A DNA stretch of 64,000 nt from Croceicoccus marinus (GCF_001661675.2 NZ_CP019604.1:186001-250000); one strand, 5' to 3'. Positions 53,015 through 63,324 are shown, counted from the first letter of the stretch. Notes: generated by a model from the letters alone, not told the origin. Translations and numbers: made by a program.

Positions 53015-54367
53015 CTACTTGTCATCGGGCCGCCCGCTTTCTGGGTCGCTGAGCGGCGGCTGCCGGGCATCGCTTGTGGTTGATCCCGTCAACAACCGCG
53101 CCCCGCGTCCGTAAGTAAACCATGCCCAAGCCCAGTTGACATAGACGACCAGGCGGCTGCGAAAGTCCACAAGCAGCATCAAATGTATAAGTGACCAGAC
53201 CAGCCAGGCGAGAAATCCCGTGAGCCGGAGCCTGCCGAATTGCGCCGCCGCACGCGAGCGCCCGATCACCGCCATGGTACCATAGTCGCGGTAGCGGAAG
53301 GCGCCGGGCTCGCGCCGACCGGCGATACGGGCCGCGAGCAGCTTCCCGACATATGTGCCCTGCTGCTTGGCAACTGGTGCAAGAGCCGGCAAGCGCTCGT
53401 CGCCGCCTGCTTCGAAACTTGCGACGTCCCCGATCGCAAAGATGTTTGGATGACCCGGCACCGAACAATCGGACCGGACCGTTACAGCCCCGTTGCGGAC
53501 CCCATCGATTCCAAGCCATTCAGCAGCCGGACGGGCCTCAGTGCCGGCACACCACAGCACGGCTCCGGTATCTATCCGCTCGCTACCGAGCACCACCCCG
53601 GTGGGATCGATTGCCTCGACGGCCGTGCCAATCCGCACCTCCACCCCCATCGAGGTTAGAGCTTCGGTCGCATAGGTCGAAAGCGCGGGATCGAAACCCG
53701 ACAGCAAACGGCCGCCCGCCTCGCATAGGACCACACGCGTGTCGCGCGGATCGATGCGAGAGAAATCGCGCGCCAAAGTCGCGCGTGCGAGTTCGGAGAT
53801 GGTCCCAGCCAGTTCCACGCCAGTTGGGCCGCCCCCAACAATAGCAAAGGTCAGGAGGCGTCGTATCTCTGCGTCGTCGGTCGACTGCTCGGCCCGCTCG
53901 AACGCTTCCAGCAACCGCGCGCGGATGGCAAGCGCATCCTCAATCGTCTTGAGAACCAGCGTGTGTTCGCGCCAGTTGTCCTGTCCAAAAAAGCTCGAGG
54001 CCGATCCCGTGGCGAGTACGAGATAATCGTATGGCAACCGATGCCCATCGCGCAGCAGCACCGAGCGCGCCCTGATATCGACGCCTGTAACCTCCGCCAT
54101 CAACACACTTAGGTTTGACCCGCCGCGCATCAGCACACGGGTGGCCGTAGCGATATCGGACGGGGAAAGCGCCGCAGTCGCGACCTGGTATAGCAGCGGT
54201 TGAAACAGGTGATGATTGGTTTGGTCGATCAGCGTCACTTCCGCGGCATTGCCGCGAAGAGCGCGCGCCGCAGCCATGCCGCCGAAACCGGCGCCGACGA
54301 TGACGACCCGGGGGCGGTTCGTCGATTCGGGATGAGACAGGTTCAGCGAAAGCGTTTGGCCTTGCAA
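53015..54367 (-). CDS. ndh: Type II NADH dehydrogenase (NDH-2)
   Basis: Single-subunit NADH:quinone oxidoreductase at the inner face of the membrane. Two Rossmann folds: FAD-binding VVIVGAGFGGMAAAR at the N-terminus and NADH-binding FAIVGGGPTGVELAG mid-protein, with a C-terminal membrane-associated helix (LTGFLAWLVWSLIHLMLLVDF). Start TTG 54367 is preferred (AGGAAG 6 bases upstream; 450 residues). An ATG at 54418 adds 17 basic residues and would leave only 9 bases to the divergent efflux operon. Confidence 0.9.
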   Translation of the reverse strand: MQGQTLSLNLSHPESTNRPRVVIVGAGFGGMAAARALRGNAAEVTLIDQTNHHLFQPLLYQVATAALSPSDIATATRVLMRGGSNLSVLMAEVTGVDIRARSVLLRDGHRLPYDYLVLATGSASSFFGQDNWREHTLVLKTIEDALAIRARLLEAFERAEQSTDDAEIRRLLTFAIVGGGPTGVELAGTISELARATLARDFSRIDPRDTRVVLCEAGGRLLSGFDPALSTYATEALTSMGVEVRIGTAVEAIDPTGVVLGSERIDTGAVLWCAGTEARPAAEWLGIDGVRNGAVTVRSDCSVPGHPNIFAIGDVASFEAGGDERLPALAPVAKQQGTYVGKLLAARIAGRREPGAFRYRDYGTMAVIGRSRAAAQFGRLRLTGFLAWLVWSLIHLMLLVDFRSRLVVYVNWAWAWFTYGRGARLLTGSTTSDARQPPLSDPESGRPDDK

Positions 54368-54475
54368 TTGGGTCTTCCTATTGCGACGAGCGATGATATG
54401 TAAACTTATTCGTTTCATTTTGGGCGCATGTCAAAGTCTGATTCGCGCCGAACCATTTTCAGACCCAAATTCTTC

Positions 54476-55516
54476 ATGCTGCGCATATTCGTTTCGCTAA
54501 TTTTCGCATGCCTTGTTGCAGGTTGCGACGATGCTCCCATTCCGGAGGAGGCCGATCGGCGTCCGGTCAAACTCTACACCGTGGCGGCAGGCGGTCAGGC
54601 GAGGACTTACGAGTTTCCCGCGATCATCGAGGCAAGCACATCTTCGGATCTAACCTTCGATGTGCCGGGCAAGATCGTCCGGCTGACGGTGGACCAGGGC
54701 GATTTCGTCAGGGCCGGCACGGTGATCGCGCAGCTCGACCAGACCATCGCGCGCAACCAGCTCGTCCAGGCACGCGAACAGTACGAGGCGGCACAGGATG
54801 CATTCCGCCGCGCCGACGCGCTGGTCGGCGAAGGCGCGATTCCGCGGGCAGTGCACGTTCAGCGCGAAACGCAGCGCGACACTGCGCGAGCCGAACTTGA
54901 CAATGCGCGCGAGCAGTTGGAGAAGACCGTCTTGCGGGCGCCCTTTTCGGGCCGCGTGGCCAGGCGACTGACCGAGCCGTTCGAATATGTTTCGCCGCAG
55001 CAGCCGGTCGTGACCTTACAGACCGCCGGTTCCGCCAAGGTGGTGGTCCAGGTTCCCTCGTCCATCGTTGCCAATGCCGAGCAGCGGGCCCCGATCAACG
55101 CGGCGATCGCGCTCGACAGTCTTCCCGACAGGCGGTTCGCGGCCCGGTTCGGCTCGTTCGCCACCGACGCCACGCGTCAGTCGCTCACCTACGAGGCGAC
55201 GTTCCTGTTCGATCCGCCTTCCGGCGCGCTGATCCTGCCGGGCATGACGGGAACACTGCATGTCGAGCTCGATACCGATGATGCCGAGATGCCGGCTGTG
55301 CCACTGGAAGCGATCGTTGGGCGTGACGAAAAGACATTCGTCTGGCGCGTGGACCGCAGGACCGGAGCCATCGCGCTGCGCCGCGTCACCGTAGGCAAGG
55401 GAGCAGGCGGAATGCTGCCTGTAACTGCCGGCATCGGCCGCGGAGACCTGATAGTGGCTGCTGGCGTGGCCAATCTCGAAGAGGGGATGAAAGTCCGCCC
55501 CTACGAGCGGGACTGA
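54476..55516 (+). CDS. RND efflux periplasmic adaptor (membrane fusion) lipoprotein
   Basis: 346 residues from ATG 54476, giving signal MLRIFVSLIFACLVAGC with lipobox LVAGC. An ATG at 54428 adds 16 charged residues. HlyD-type adaptor: barrel-sandwich hybrid halves around VPGKIVRLTVDQGDFVRAG and VLRAPFSGRVARRL, coiled-coil hairpin between (QLVQAREQYEAAQDAFRRAD), then a beta-barrel. First gene of the MFP-RND-OMF operon. No local TetR or MarR regulator is present, so control lies elsewhere. Confidence 0.92.
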   Translation: MLRIFVSLIFACLVAGCDDAPIPEEADRRPVKLYTVAAGGQARTYEFPAIIEASTSSDLTFDVPGKIVRLTVDQGDFVRAGTVIAQLDQTIARNQLVQAREQYEAAQDAFRRADALVGEGAIPRAVHVQRETQRDTARAELDNAREQLEKTVLRAPFSGRVARRLTEPFEYVSPQQPVVTLQTAGSAKVVVQVPSSIVANAEQRAPINAAIALDSLPDRRFAARFGSFATDATRQSLTYEATFLFDPPSGALILPGMTGTLHVELDTDDAEMPAVPLEAIVGRDEKTFVWRVDRRTGAIALRRVTVGKGAGGMLPVTAGIGRGDLIVAAGVANLEEGMKVRPYERD

Positions 55517-55519
55517 GCC

Positions 55520-58500
55520 ATGTCGTTTAATCCCGCCGTCTTCTCGATCAGGAATCGCCTGCTCATCCTGCTCGTCATCATCGGGACGATCGTTGCCGGG
55601 ATGGCGGCCTATGGGTCGCTGCCGCGCTTCGAGGATCCCGAGTTCACCATCCGCCGCGCTGTCGTGGTAACACCCTATCCTGGCGGATCGCCGATGGAGG
55701 TCGCCACCGAGGTCACCCAGCGTCTCGAGCGGGAGATCGGGCAGATGCAGGAGGTGAAGGAGATTGTTTCGACCTCCGAGGCGGGCCAGTCGCGCATCGA
55801 GGTGGAGATCAAGTACGAGTTCGGGCGCAACAAGGAACAGCTCCAGATCGTCTGGACCAAGCTGCGCAACCGCGTGGCCGATGCCGCCCGGCTGCTTCCG
55901 CCCGGGGCAGGTCCCTCGATCGTCAACGACGATTTCGGCGACGTCTTCGGCATCTTCTACATGCTAACCGCCGATGGTTATTCGCCGGCCGAGCTGTACG
56001 ACTATGCCGAAAAGCTGCGCACCGACCTGAGCGGTGTGGAGGGTGTGGGCAAGGTGGTGCTGTCGGGCGAGCAACGCGAGGCCTTCTATGTCGAGATCAT
56101 GCGCGAGCGGGTCGCGGCGCTGGGGCTGTCGGTGCAGAGCGTCTATCAGGATCTAGCACAGCAGAATTCCGTCGTCGCAGCGGGCAGCGTGCGCGTCGGC
56201 GACCAGCGTCTGGAGATCGTTCCCACCGGCGAGATCGATTCGGTCGAGGAATTGCGCGATCTGCCGGTGATGACCGGCCAGGAAGGCGCGGTCGTGAGAC
56301 TGGGCGATCTGGCCCGCGTGACGCGCGGCTATGTCGATCCGCCGATGCAGATCCTGCGCTACAATGGCAGGCCGGCGGTGGGCATGGGCATCTCGAATGC
56401 GACCGGCACAAATGTGGTCGAGGTCGGCGAGGCGATCGAAGCCAAGCTGCGCGCGAGCGAGAGCGACCGCCCGATCGGCATCGAGATCCACGAATTCTAC
56501 CACCAGGGCAAGGTGGTGTCGGACGCGATCGGCGATTTCGTGATCAATGTCGCGACGGCGCTCGTCATCGTGGTGGTCACGCTGCTGATCTTCATGGGCT
56601 GGCGCTCGGCCGTGGTCATCGGCGCCGTGCTCATGCTCACCGTCGCGGCGACGCTGGCTGGGATGAATGCCGGCGGGATACCGATGCACCGCATCTCGCT
56701 GGGCGCGCTGATCATCGCGCTGGGAATGATGGTGGACAACGCCATCGTCGTGGTCGAGGGGATGCTCGTCGGCCTCAAGCAGGGCAAAAACAGGCTGGAG
56801 GCGGCGCGCGCGATCGTGGGCCAGATGCTGTGGCCGCTACTAGGAGGCACGCTGGTCGGCATCATCGCCTTCGCCCCGATCGGCCTCGCCCCCGGGCAGG
56901 TCGCCGAATACACCAATCACCTGTTCTGGGTGGTGATGATCTCGCTCTTGTTCTCGTGGTTCTTCGCGGTCACCGTAGCGCCTTTTCTCGCCAACTGGCT
57001 GTTCGAGAAGGAGGAGGATGCTGCCGCTTCCGGCACTGATCGGGAGACAGGATTCGATGCAGGCCACGACGGTCTCGAGGACGAGGCCGCCCCGCAGCGC
57101 GAAGCCGGCCGGATCGGCACCGCCTATCGCGAATGGCTCGCGCGCGCGCTGCGCCATCGCTGGCGTACCATGGGCCTGACCGGGGGGTTGTTCGCCGTCT
57201 CCCTTGTGGGCTTCGCGTTCGTGGAACAGGGTTTCTTTCCCGCCTCCACCACGCCGCATTTGATGGTCGATTACTGGCTGCCTGCGGGCACCGATATCGA
57301 GCGGACCAATGCCGACCTGGAGGAGATTGAGGAGGATCTGGCGACGATGGACGGCGTTACTGACGTTCAGACCGTGGTCGGCATGGGTACCTTGCGTTAC
57401 AAGCTGGTCTATCAGCCCGAGGCGCCGACATCCTCCTTCGGCCAGATGATCCTGCGGGTTGAGGACGCCTCGACGCTCGAGCGGCTGCAGGCAGATGTGC
57501 ATGCCTATTTGCAAAAGAACGCCCCCGAAGCGCGCGCCAAGGTCTGGCTGTTCGAACTGGGGCCGGGTGGCGGCTCGAAGATCGAGGCGCAGTTTTCGGG
57601 GCCCGATCCGGCGGTTCTGCAGAGCCTGGCGCAGCAGGCCAAGGATGTCTTCGCCGAGGACGAAGCGGCCATCCTCGTGAAGGATGACTGGCGCGAGCAG
57701 GTGCCGGTCATCCACCCGCTCTATTCCGAAACGCGCGCGCGTCGCCTTGGCGTCAGCCGCGAGGACGTGGCCGAGGCCTTGCAGGGCACGTTCGCGGGCC
57801 GTCCGATAGGCGTCTTCCGCGAGGGCGACGACCTGATCCCGATCATCGCCCGCTCGCCCGAAAGCGAAACGCGCGACGCGCAGAACATGGAAGCAATCCA
57901 GGTGTTCAGCGCCAGCGGCGCCTCGCTTCCGCTGCAGGAAGTGATCGACGGTTTCGAGACCCGCTGGCGTCATTCGCAGATTCAGCGGATCGATCAGCGC
58001 TGGGCAATCAACGCCCAGGCCGATCCCGCGCCGGGCGAAACCGCCAACCGTCTGCTCGATCGCGTGCGCGGAGACGTCGAGGCGATCGAACTGCCTTCCA
58101 GCTACCATTTCGAATGGGACGGCCAGGAAGGAACGAGCACCGAGGCGATCGATTCGCTGATTGGCGTGGTCCCGCTCGGTGTCATCGGCATGGTGCTGGT
58201 GGTAATCGTGCTGTTCAACGCAGTGCGCCAGCCGGTGATCATTTTCATGATCGTGCCGCTGGCGATCATCGGCGTAACCATCGGCCTGCTCATCACCGGC
58301 ATAGCGATGGAGTTCATCGCCATTCTCGGTGTGCTCTCGCTCTCGGGCCTGCTGATCAAGAACGCGATCGTGCTGGTCGATCAGATGGATATCGAGATCG
58401 GCGAGGGCAAACCGCGTTTCGATGCCATCATTGAGGCAGCCTATGATCGCGCCCGCCCGGTCATCCTGAGTTCGCTGACGACGGTACTCGGCGTCATCCC

Positions 58501-58660
58501 ACTGCTGTTCGACGCCTTCTTCAAGGCGATGGCCGTGGTCCTGGCCTTCGGGCTGGCCTTCGGGACGGTACTGACCCTGTTCGTGGTGCCGGTCCTCTAT
58601 GCAATCTTCTTCAAGATCGGCCCTGACGAGACCGCAGCCGAGCCACAGGGGGCAAGTTGA
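55520..58660 (+). CDS. RND efflux transporter permease
   Basis: 1046-residue inner-membrane proton-driven pump of the AcrB/MexF superfamily. Twelve expected transmembrane segments: TM1 at about 10-32 and two clusters, for example LIIALGMMVDNAIVVVEGM (TM4 with the proton-relay Asp) and ILGVLSLSGLLIKNAIVLVDQ. Large periplasmic loops between TM1-2 and TM7-8. An acidic cytoplasmic insert EKEEDAAASGTDRETGFDAG sits mid-protein. Starts 3 bases after the adaptor gene. Confidence 0.95.
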   Translation: MSFNPAVFSIRNRLLILLVIIGTIVAGMAAYGSLPRFEDPEFTIRRAVVVTPYPGGSPMEVATEVTQRLEREIGQMQEVKEIVSTSEAGQSRIEVEIKYEFGRNKEQLQIVWTKLRNRVADAARLLPPGAGPSIVNDDFGDVFGIFYMLTADGYSPAELYDYAEKLRTDLSGVEGVGKVVLSGEQREAFYVEIMRERVAALGLSVQSVYQDLAQQNSVVAAGSVRVGDQRLEIVPTGEIDSVEELRDLPVMTGQEGAVVRLGDLARVTRGYVDPPMQILRYNGRPAVGMGISNATGTNVVEVGEAIEAKLRASESDRPIGIEIHEFYHQGKVVSDAIGDFVINVATALVIVVVTLLIFMGWRSAVVIGAVLMLTVAATLAGMNAGGIPMHRISLGALIIALGMMVDNAIVVVEGMLVGLKQGKNRLEAARAIVGQMLWPLLGGTLVGIIAFAPIGLAPGQVAEYTNHLFWVVMISLLFSWFFAVTVAPFLANWLFEKEEDAAASGTDRETGFDAGHDGLEDEAAPQREAGRIGTAYREWLARALRHRWRTMGLTGGLFAVSLVGFAFVEQGFFPASTTPHLMVDYWLPAGTDIERTNADLEEIEEDLATMDGVTDVQTVVGMGTLRYKLVYQPEAPTSSFGQMILRVEDASTLERLQADVHAYLQKNAPEARAKVWLFELGPGGGSKIEAQFSGPDPAVLQSLAQQAKDVFAEDEAAILVKDDWREQVPVIHPLYSETRARRLGVSREDVAEALQGTFAGRPIGVFREGDDLIPIIARSPESETRDAQNMEAIQVFSASGASLPLQEVIDGFETRWRHSQIQRIDQRWAINAQADPAPGETANRLLDRVRGDVEAIELPSSYHFEWDGQEGTSTEAIDSLIGVVPLGVIGMVLVVIVLFNAVRQPVIIFMIVPLAIIGVTIGLLITGIAMEFIAILGVLSLSGLLIKNAIVLVDQMDIEIGEGKPRFDAIIEAAYDRARPVILSSLTTVLGVIPLLFDAFFKAMAVVLAFGLAFGTVLTLFVVPVLYAIFFKIGPDETAAEPQGAS

Positions 58661-58663
58661 ACC

Positions 58664-60151
58664 ATGCGCATCGTCCCTCTCACCGCCATGTTGCTCGGCC
58701 TGATGCTGGTGTCAGGCTGCTCGCATCCCGACAGGGTCGGCGATGGTCCGGTCGCACCCGCCCGCGCGGCCCTGCCGCCTTTGCCGGAACGCTGGCGGGC
58801 AGTCGCCGATGCCGCAGGGCCGGTCGCGGACGGATGGGTCGCCGCCTTCGGCGACCCGCGCCTCGCCGCGCTCGTGGCCGAAGCGCAGGAGAAGAACAGT
58901 GATCTTCAGGCCGCCGCGGCGCAGGTCCAGCGCGCCGCAGCACTTGCCCGTCAGGCGCGTTCCGGGCTGCGTCCGGCCGTTCAGGCGGTCGGCCTGGGTT
59001 CGCGCAGCCATATCGAGATCGATGATATCGAAATCGGCGGGCAGGCCGGACTGCCGGTGCCGTCCAGCATCGAATATGACAGCACCAGCTTTCTGGGACT
59101 GGCGCAGGCGAGTTGGGAAATCGACCTGTGGGGCAGGATCAGCGATGGCTGGTATGCCGCGCTCGAGAACGAGGCGGCTGCCCGCGCCGACTATTTCGCG
59201 GCCCGGCAATCGATTGCCGCGGGCGTGGCGCGCGCCTATCTGGTCTCGATCGAGGCTTCGCGGCAGGTGGGGCTGGCCGAGGAAGCGGTTGATACGCTCG
59301 AACATCTGCATCGCCTGGTGGGTCTGCAGGTCCGCGAGGGCGTCGCGATGGATGGCGATCTGGCACTGATCCGCGCCAATCTCGAACAGGCGCGCGAGGC
59401 TCTCGCACGGGCACAGGGCGCGCGGCGCGAGGCGATCCGTGCTCTCGAACTACTGGTCGGGCGCTATCCCGCGGCCGAGTTCGCCTCGGGAATTGACTTG
59501 CCGCCCATGCCAACGCCGCCGCCTGCCGGGCTGCCTTCGACGCTGCTCGAGCGGCGGCCCGATCTGGTCGCGGCCGAGCGGCGCGTCGCCGCCGCACTGC
59601 ATGCCGAGGACCAGGCCAGCAAGGCGCGCCTGCCGCGCCTGTCGCTCACGGGGCTGGCGGGCGCGGTGTCGGACGCCCTTGAAAATATCTTCGATCCTAC
59701 CGCGACCCTGTTCAGCATTGGCGGCAATGTCGCGGCGCCGATCTACCAGGGCGGCGCGCTGGCTGCCGGCGAAAACATTGCCGATGCCGAACTGCGCGCG
59801 GCGATCGCGCAATATGCCGGCGCCGCGCTGGCCGCTTTCGAGGAGGTGGAAACCGCGCTCGACAGCGGCGTGGTGCTTCGCCGCCGCCGGGACGCGGCCG
59901 TCATCCGCGTGCGCGAGATAGAGGAAGCGCTCAGGATCGAGGATCTGCGGTACAGGGTCGGCGAAAGCAGCCTGCTTGACGTGTTGCAGATCCGGCAGCA
60001 GGCGATCACTGCGCGCAGCGATCTGGCGACGATCGAGCGCATGGAACGCGAGCAGTTCGTCACGCTCAATCTGGCGCTCGGCGGAAGCTGGAACGCGCCG
60101 GAGGCTGATCCCCCAGAGATTTCCGAGAAGGATGGCGATGCGAACCCGTAA
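58664..60151 (+). CDS. RND efflux outer-membrane channel, NodT family lipoprotein
   Basis: 495-residue TolC-like protein. Lipoprotein signal ends in LMLVSGC. OEP repeats are present: EKNSDLQAAAAQVQRAAALARQ, WEIDLWGRISDGWYAALEN, LLERRPDLVAAERRVAAALHAE, and LRYRVGESSLLDVLQ near the C-terminus. Starts 3 bases after the permease stop. Completes a tripartite pump. The patatin gene overlaps its end. Confidence 0.94.
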   Translation: MRIVPLTAMLLGLMLVSGCSHPDRVGDGPVAPARAALPPLPERWRAVADAAGPVADGWVAAFGDPRLAALVAEAQEKNSDLQAAAAQVQRAAALARQARSGLRPAVQAVGLGSRSHIEIDDIEIGGQAGLPVPSSIEYDSTSFLGLAQASWEIDLWGRISDGWYAALENEAAARADYFAARQSIAAGVARAYLVSIEASRQVGLAEEAVDTLEHLHRLVGLQVREGVAMDGDLALIRANLEQAREALARAQGARREAIRALELLVGRYPAAEFASGIDLPPMPTPPPAGLPSTLLERRPDLVAAERRVAAALHAEDQASKARLPRLSLTGLAGAVSDALENIFDPTATLFSIGGNVAAPIYQGGALAAGENIADAELRAAIAQYAGAALAAFEEVETALDSGVVLRRRRDAAVIRVREIEEALRIEDLRYRVGESSLLDVLQIRQQAITARSDLATIERMEREQFVTLNLALGGSWNAPEADPPEISEKDGDANP

Positions 60152-61370
60152 AGAACTCCGCCTGACCATGATGCCGGGACAGGCCATCGACCTGGTGCGA
60201 ACGCTCGTCCTGGGAGTGCTCGGCCCCGCATTGCTGCTTGGCGGTTGTGCCAGCTTCGACCGGCAACCGTTCGAGGCCGCGCAGATCGAAGCCGCGCACG
60301 CGCCGGATTCGCCGAAAATCCGCCATTGGGCCAATTCCCCCGACCTGTTGACACAGATCTCGATCGCCCCGCCACCGCCGGGCGCGCCACTGCGCGTGCT
60401 CGCGCTGTCGGGCGGTGGGGATGACGGGGCCTATGGTGCGGGTTTTCTCAACGGATGGTCGCAAACCGGCAAGCGACCTGAATTTGCCGTGGTCACTGGA
60501 GTCAGCACCGGGGCTCTCATCGCCCCCTTCGCGCTGCTCGGGCCGGACTACGACGACGAGCTGAAACGCGCCTATACCGAGATCACGCCCGACGACATTT
60601 ACAAGGACCGCTTCGCGTTGGCGATCCCGTTCTCGACCAGCGTCGCGACGACCGGGCCGCTCGAGGCTCTAATCGCCCGCTTCGCCACTGATGCGGTGAT
60701 CGATGCCATCGGCGAAGAGCACCGCAAGGGCCGGCGCCTGTTCGTCGGCACCGTCAGCCTCGACCGCCCCGGCAATGCGATCTGGGACATGGGAGCGATC
60801 GCGGCCGGTGATGCGCCCGGTCGCTATGCCCTTTTCCGGCGCATCCTGCTCGCCAGCAGCTCCGTCCCGGTGCAGTTCCCCCCGGTGCTGATCGAGATGG
60901 AAGCGCAGGGAGAGCGAATCAGCGAACTCCATGTCGATGGCGGCACCATTGCGACCCTGATGGCCGCTCCGCCGGTCGCGAACGACCAGATCCTGCGAGA
61001 CAGCCAGTCCCCAACGGAGCTGTATCTGCTGGTCAACGGCAAGATGGCAGGCGAGTTCGAGCTGATCGAAGCAGGTCTCTCCAGCATCGCCAAGCGGACG
61101 CTTGAGGCGATGCTCTTCTCCAGCCTCCAGGACCGTGTGGCCTCGGCCTATGTCTGGGCGAGATCGACCGGCGCCGGATATCACTTGACCTTTATCGAGC
61201 AGGACTTCGACGCGGACGAGCACGATCTTTTCGAGCAGGATTATATGCGCACGCTGTTCGACTATGGCGTGGAGCGCGGTCGGGCACAGGCATGGCAGGA
61301 TAGTCCGCCATCGTCGGATCCGGACACTGTCGCATCAGCCGTGCCCGAAACGACGAGTTCCGAGGATTAG
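60138..61370 (+). CDS. Patatin-like phospholipase, lipoprotein
   Basis: 410 residues from ATG 60138 (GAGAAGG upstream; ATGs at 60132 and 60168 are alternatives). Hydrophobic leader with lipobox-like LLLGGC. Patatin hydrolase domain: oxyanion loop LSGGGDDGAYG, nucleophile GVSTGAL, and catalytic Asp in VDGGT. Overlaps the NodT-type gene by 14 bases, so co-translated with the efflux pump. Probably acts on phospholipids at the envelope. Its link to efflux is by context only. Confidence 0.88.
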   Translation: MRTRKELRLTMMPGQAIDLVRTLVLGVLGPALLLGGCASFDRQPFEAAQIEAAHAPDSPKIRHWANSPDLLTQISIAPPPPGAPLRVLALSGGGDDGAYGAGFLNGWSQTGKRPEFAVVTGVSTGALIAPFALLGPDYDDELKRAYTEITPDDIYKDRFALAIPFSTSVATTGPLEALIARFATDAVIDAIGEEHRKGRRLFVGTVSLDRPGNAIWDMGAIAAGDAPGRYALFRRILLASSSVPVQFPPVLIEMEAQGERISELHVDGGTIATLMAAPPVANDQILRDSQSPTELYLLVNGKMAGEFELIEAGLSSIAKRTLEAMLFSSLQDRVASAYVWARSTGAGYHLTFIEQDFDADEHDLFEQDYMRTLFDYGVERGRAQAWQDSPPSSDPDTVASAVPETTSSED

Positions 61371-61402
61371 CGCCCGTCATGGCACCGGGACGAACATACC
61401 GC

Positions 61403-61560
61403 ATGAGCTTCGCCTTTTCCGATATCCCCCATCAATCCGGACGGCCGGCCGTCGTTAACGGCGCCAATAGCGGCACCGGCTACGAGATCGCCCCGCACCT
61501 GGCGATGAAAGGCGTGCGCGTGCTGCTGGCGTGTCGCGATGCCGAGCACGGCACTTTGCG
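61403..61560 (+). pseudogene. Short-chain dehydrogenase N-terminal remnant
   Basis: SDIPHQSGRPAVVNGANSGT, followed by EIAPHLAMKGVRVLLACRDAE, matches the first 50 residues of protochlorophyllide-reductase-like SDRs. The cofactor motif TGANSGIG is altered to NGANSGTG, and homology stops within about 20 further residues. The open frame to 61792 continues without SDR features. The 61561-61797 remainder shows no gene. Confidence 0.6.
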
Positions 61561-61797
61561 TGTCTTACAGGCCGTGACCGATCCGCAAGCGGAAGGCGGC
61601 GGCCATCCCGGTCCTTGCGGTCTCATGGGGATGCGTGGCCAGACTTCGGGTCGCGCGGTCGTGACAGACCCGACTCGCGACCGGGAGATGACGAGAAAGC
61701 TGTGCAACAGGTCGGTTGCACTAACCGGAACAGAACCGGACATTGGCCCTGCTGTTCCGTCGCAGACAACGCCTCCCGACAGCGCACCGTAACGCGG

Positions 61798-63303
61798 ATG
61801 CGCGACCGGCACCCTCCGTTCATGATACAGCGCGCAGCTTCTCATGCGTTCGGAAATACGGCACTTTCCGCAATCGGCTTGAGTGTCGCTAAGCACGCGG
61901 TGGGCCATCCCGGCCTGACGGGCGTTGCACTTGTCGAGGACGGCATAGACGCGTTTGCCATCCGCTCTCGACTCATCGCCGCGGCCGAAAGATCGATCGA
62001 CCTGCAATATTACATCTGGCGCGACGATCTGACCGGTAATCTCCTGCTGGAAGACTTGCGCAGAGCGGCAGCGCGGGGTGTACGGGTCCGTCTGCTGGTT
62101 GACGATAACGGCATTCCCGGCCTCGACCGCAAATTGCGCTGGCTGGCCAGCGACCGCAATTTCGAAATCCGCATTTTCAATCCGTTTCGAAACCGACACT
62201 TCAAGCCGCTCGATTTCCTGCTGGATTTCCACCGCGTCAATCGCAGGATGCATTCGAAAAGCTTTACAGTCGACAATCAGATAACCTGTGTCGGCGGGCG
62301 TAATGTCGGAGACGAGTACTTCGCCAACCGAGAGCAGGGGATTTTTGCCGATGTGGATGCGCTTTGCGTAGGCGCGGTGGTGCAAGAAGTCTCCGAATGT
62401 TTCGATGCGTTCTGGAATTTTCCCGCTGCAGTCGAAATCGACTGCATCGTGAAGGAAGATCCGAAGCAGTACGCGGCAAGCGGGGCAACTGATTTCACGC
62501 GGTCAGTTTCCGGCCCCTCCGCGACCGATTATCTAAGCCGTGCCGCCGGATCTGTTTTGCTTGAGCGTGCGCGGGCCGGACGGATTGAATTCGAATGGGT
62601 GCCCGTCGAGCTGGTCAGCGATCGGCCCGCCAAGGTTCTCGGACAATCGCGTCAAGGCGATCTCATGGCTAGCGTCCTCAGGGGTCTCATCGGTCAACCG
62701 GAAAGGGAATTGCTCGTCGTTTCGGGCTATTTCGTGCCGACCTCATCAGGTGCCAGGGCCTTTGCGCAAATGGCACGCAACGGGGTCGATGTGCGCGTCC
62801 TGACCAATTCCTTTGCTTCGACCGATGTCGCTATGGTTCATGCCGGATATGCAAAGCATCGGCATTTTCTCGTGAAGTCGGGGGTGCGTCTGTATGAGAT
62901 GCCTGCCCCTGGAGACCGGCCCAAGACCACCCGCAAATCTCTGCGTCGACCTTCGCCGCGCAACACAAACGAGAATGCCACCCTGCATGCCAAGATGTTC
63001 GCTGTAGACGGCCGTCGGGTCTTTGTCGGTTCTTTCAATTTCGATCCGCGCTCTTTCGCTCTCAATACTGAGCTCGGGATCGTCATCCAGAGTGAGAATC
63101 TGGCGGCACAGATGCACCACGCCTTCGATACCATGATCGCGTCCGGCTCCTACAAAATCGTCGTGGATGACAAAGGCCGACTGAACTGGATGGACATGCG
63201 CGACGATGTCCGTCAATGTGAACTGGCCGAGCCTGGAACCACATGGTGGTCGCGAGTGCTCACTCGCCTTCTCAGCAAAACGCCGATCGATTGGCTGCTG
63301 TGA
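61798..63303 (+). CDS. Phospholipase D / cardiolipin synthase-like protein
   Basis: 501 residues from ATG 61798 (GCGG upstream is weak; ATG 61822 is an alternative). Two HKD motifs: MHSKSFTVDN at about 151-160 with GGRNVGDEY, and LHAKMFAVDG followed by GSFNFDPRS near 395. Two PLDc domains in one chain as in cardiolipin synthases and secreted PLDs. No clear transmembrane anchor, unlike classical ClsA. Likely makes or remodels phospholipids. It follows the patatin gene on the same strand. Confidence 0.9.
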   Translation: MRDRHPPFMIQRAASHAFGNTALSAIGLSVAKHAVGHPGLTGVALVEDGIDAFAIRSRLIAAAERSIDLQYYIWRDDLTGNLLLEDLRRAAARGVRVRLLVDDNGIPGLDRKLRWLASDRNFEIRIFNPFRNRHFKPLDFLLDFHRVNRRMHSKSFTVDNQITCVGGRNVGDEYFANREQGIFADVDALCVGAVVQEVSECFDAFWNFPAAVEIDCIVKEDPKQYAASGATDFTRSVSGPSATDYLSRAAGSVLLERARAGRIEFEWVPVELVSDRPAKVLGQSRQGDLMASVLRGLIGQPERELLVVSGYFVPTSSGARAFAQMARNGVDVRVLTNSFASTDVAMVHAGYAKHRHFLVKSGVRLYEMPAPGDRPKTTRKSLRRPSPRNTNENATLHAKMFAVDGRRVFVGSFNFDPRSFALNTELGIVIQSENLAAQMHHAFDTMIASGSYKIVVDDKGRLNWMDMRDDVRQCELAEPGTTWWSRVLTRLLSKTPIDWLL

Positions 63304-63324
63304 ATACCATCTGGGCGCGGCGAC

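Noticed and set aside
56840..58108. 422-codon minus-strand frame opposite the RND permease
   Set aside because: Antisense shadow of a full-length transporter.
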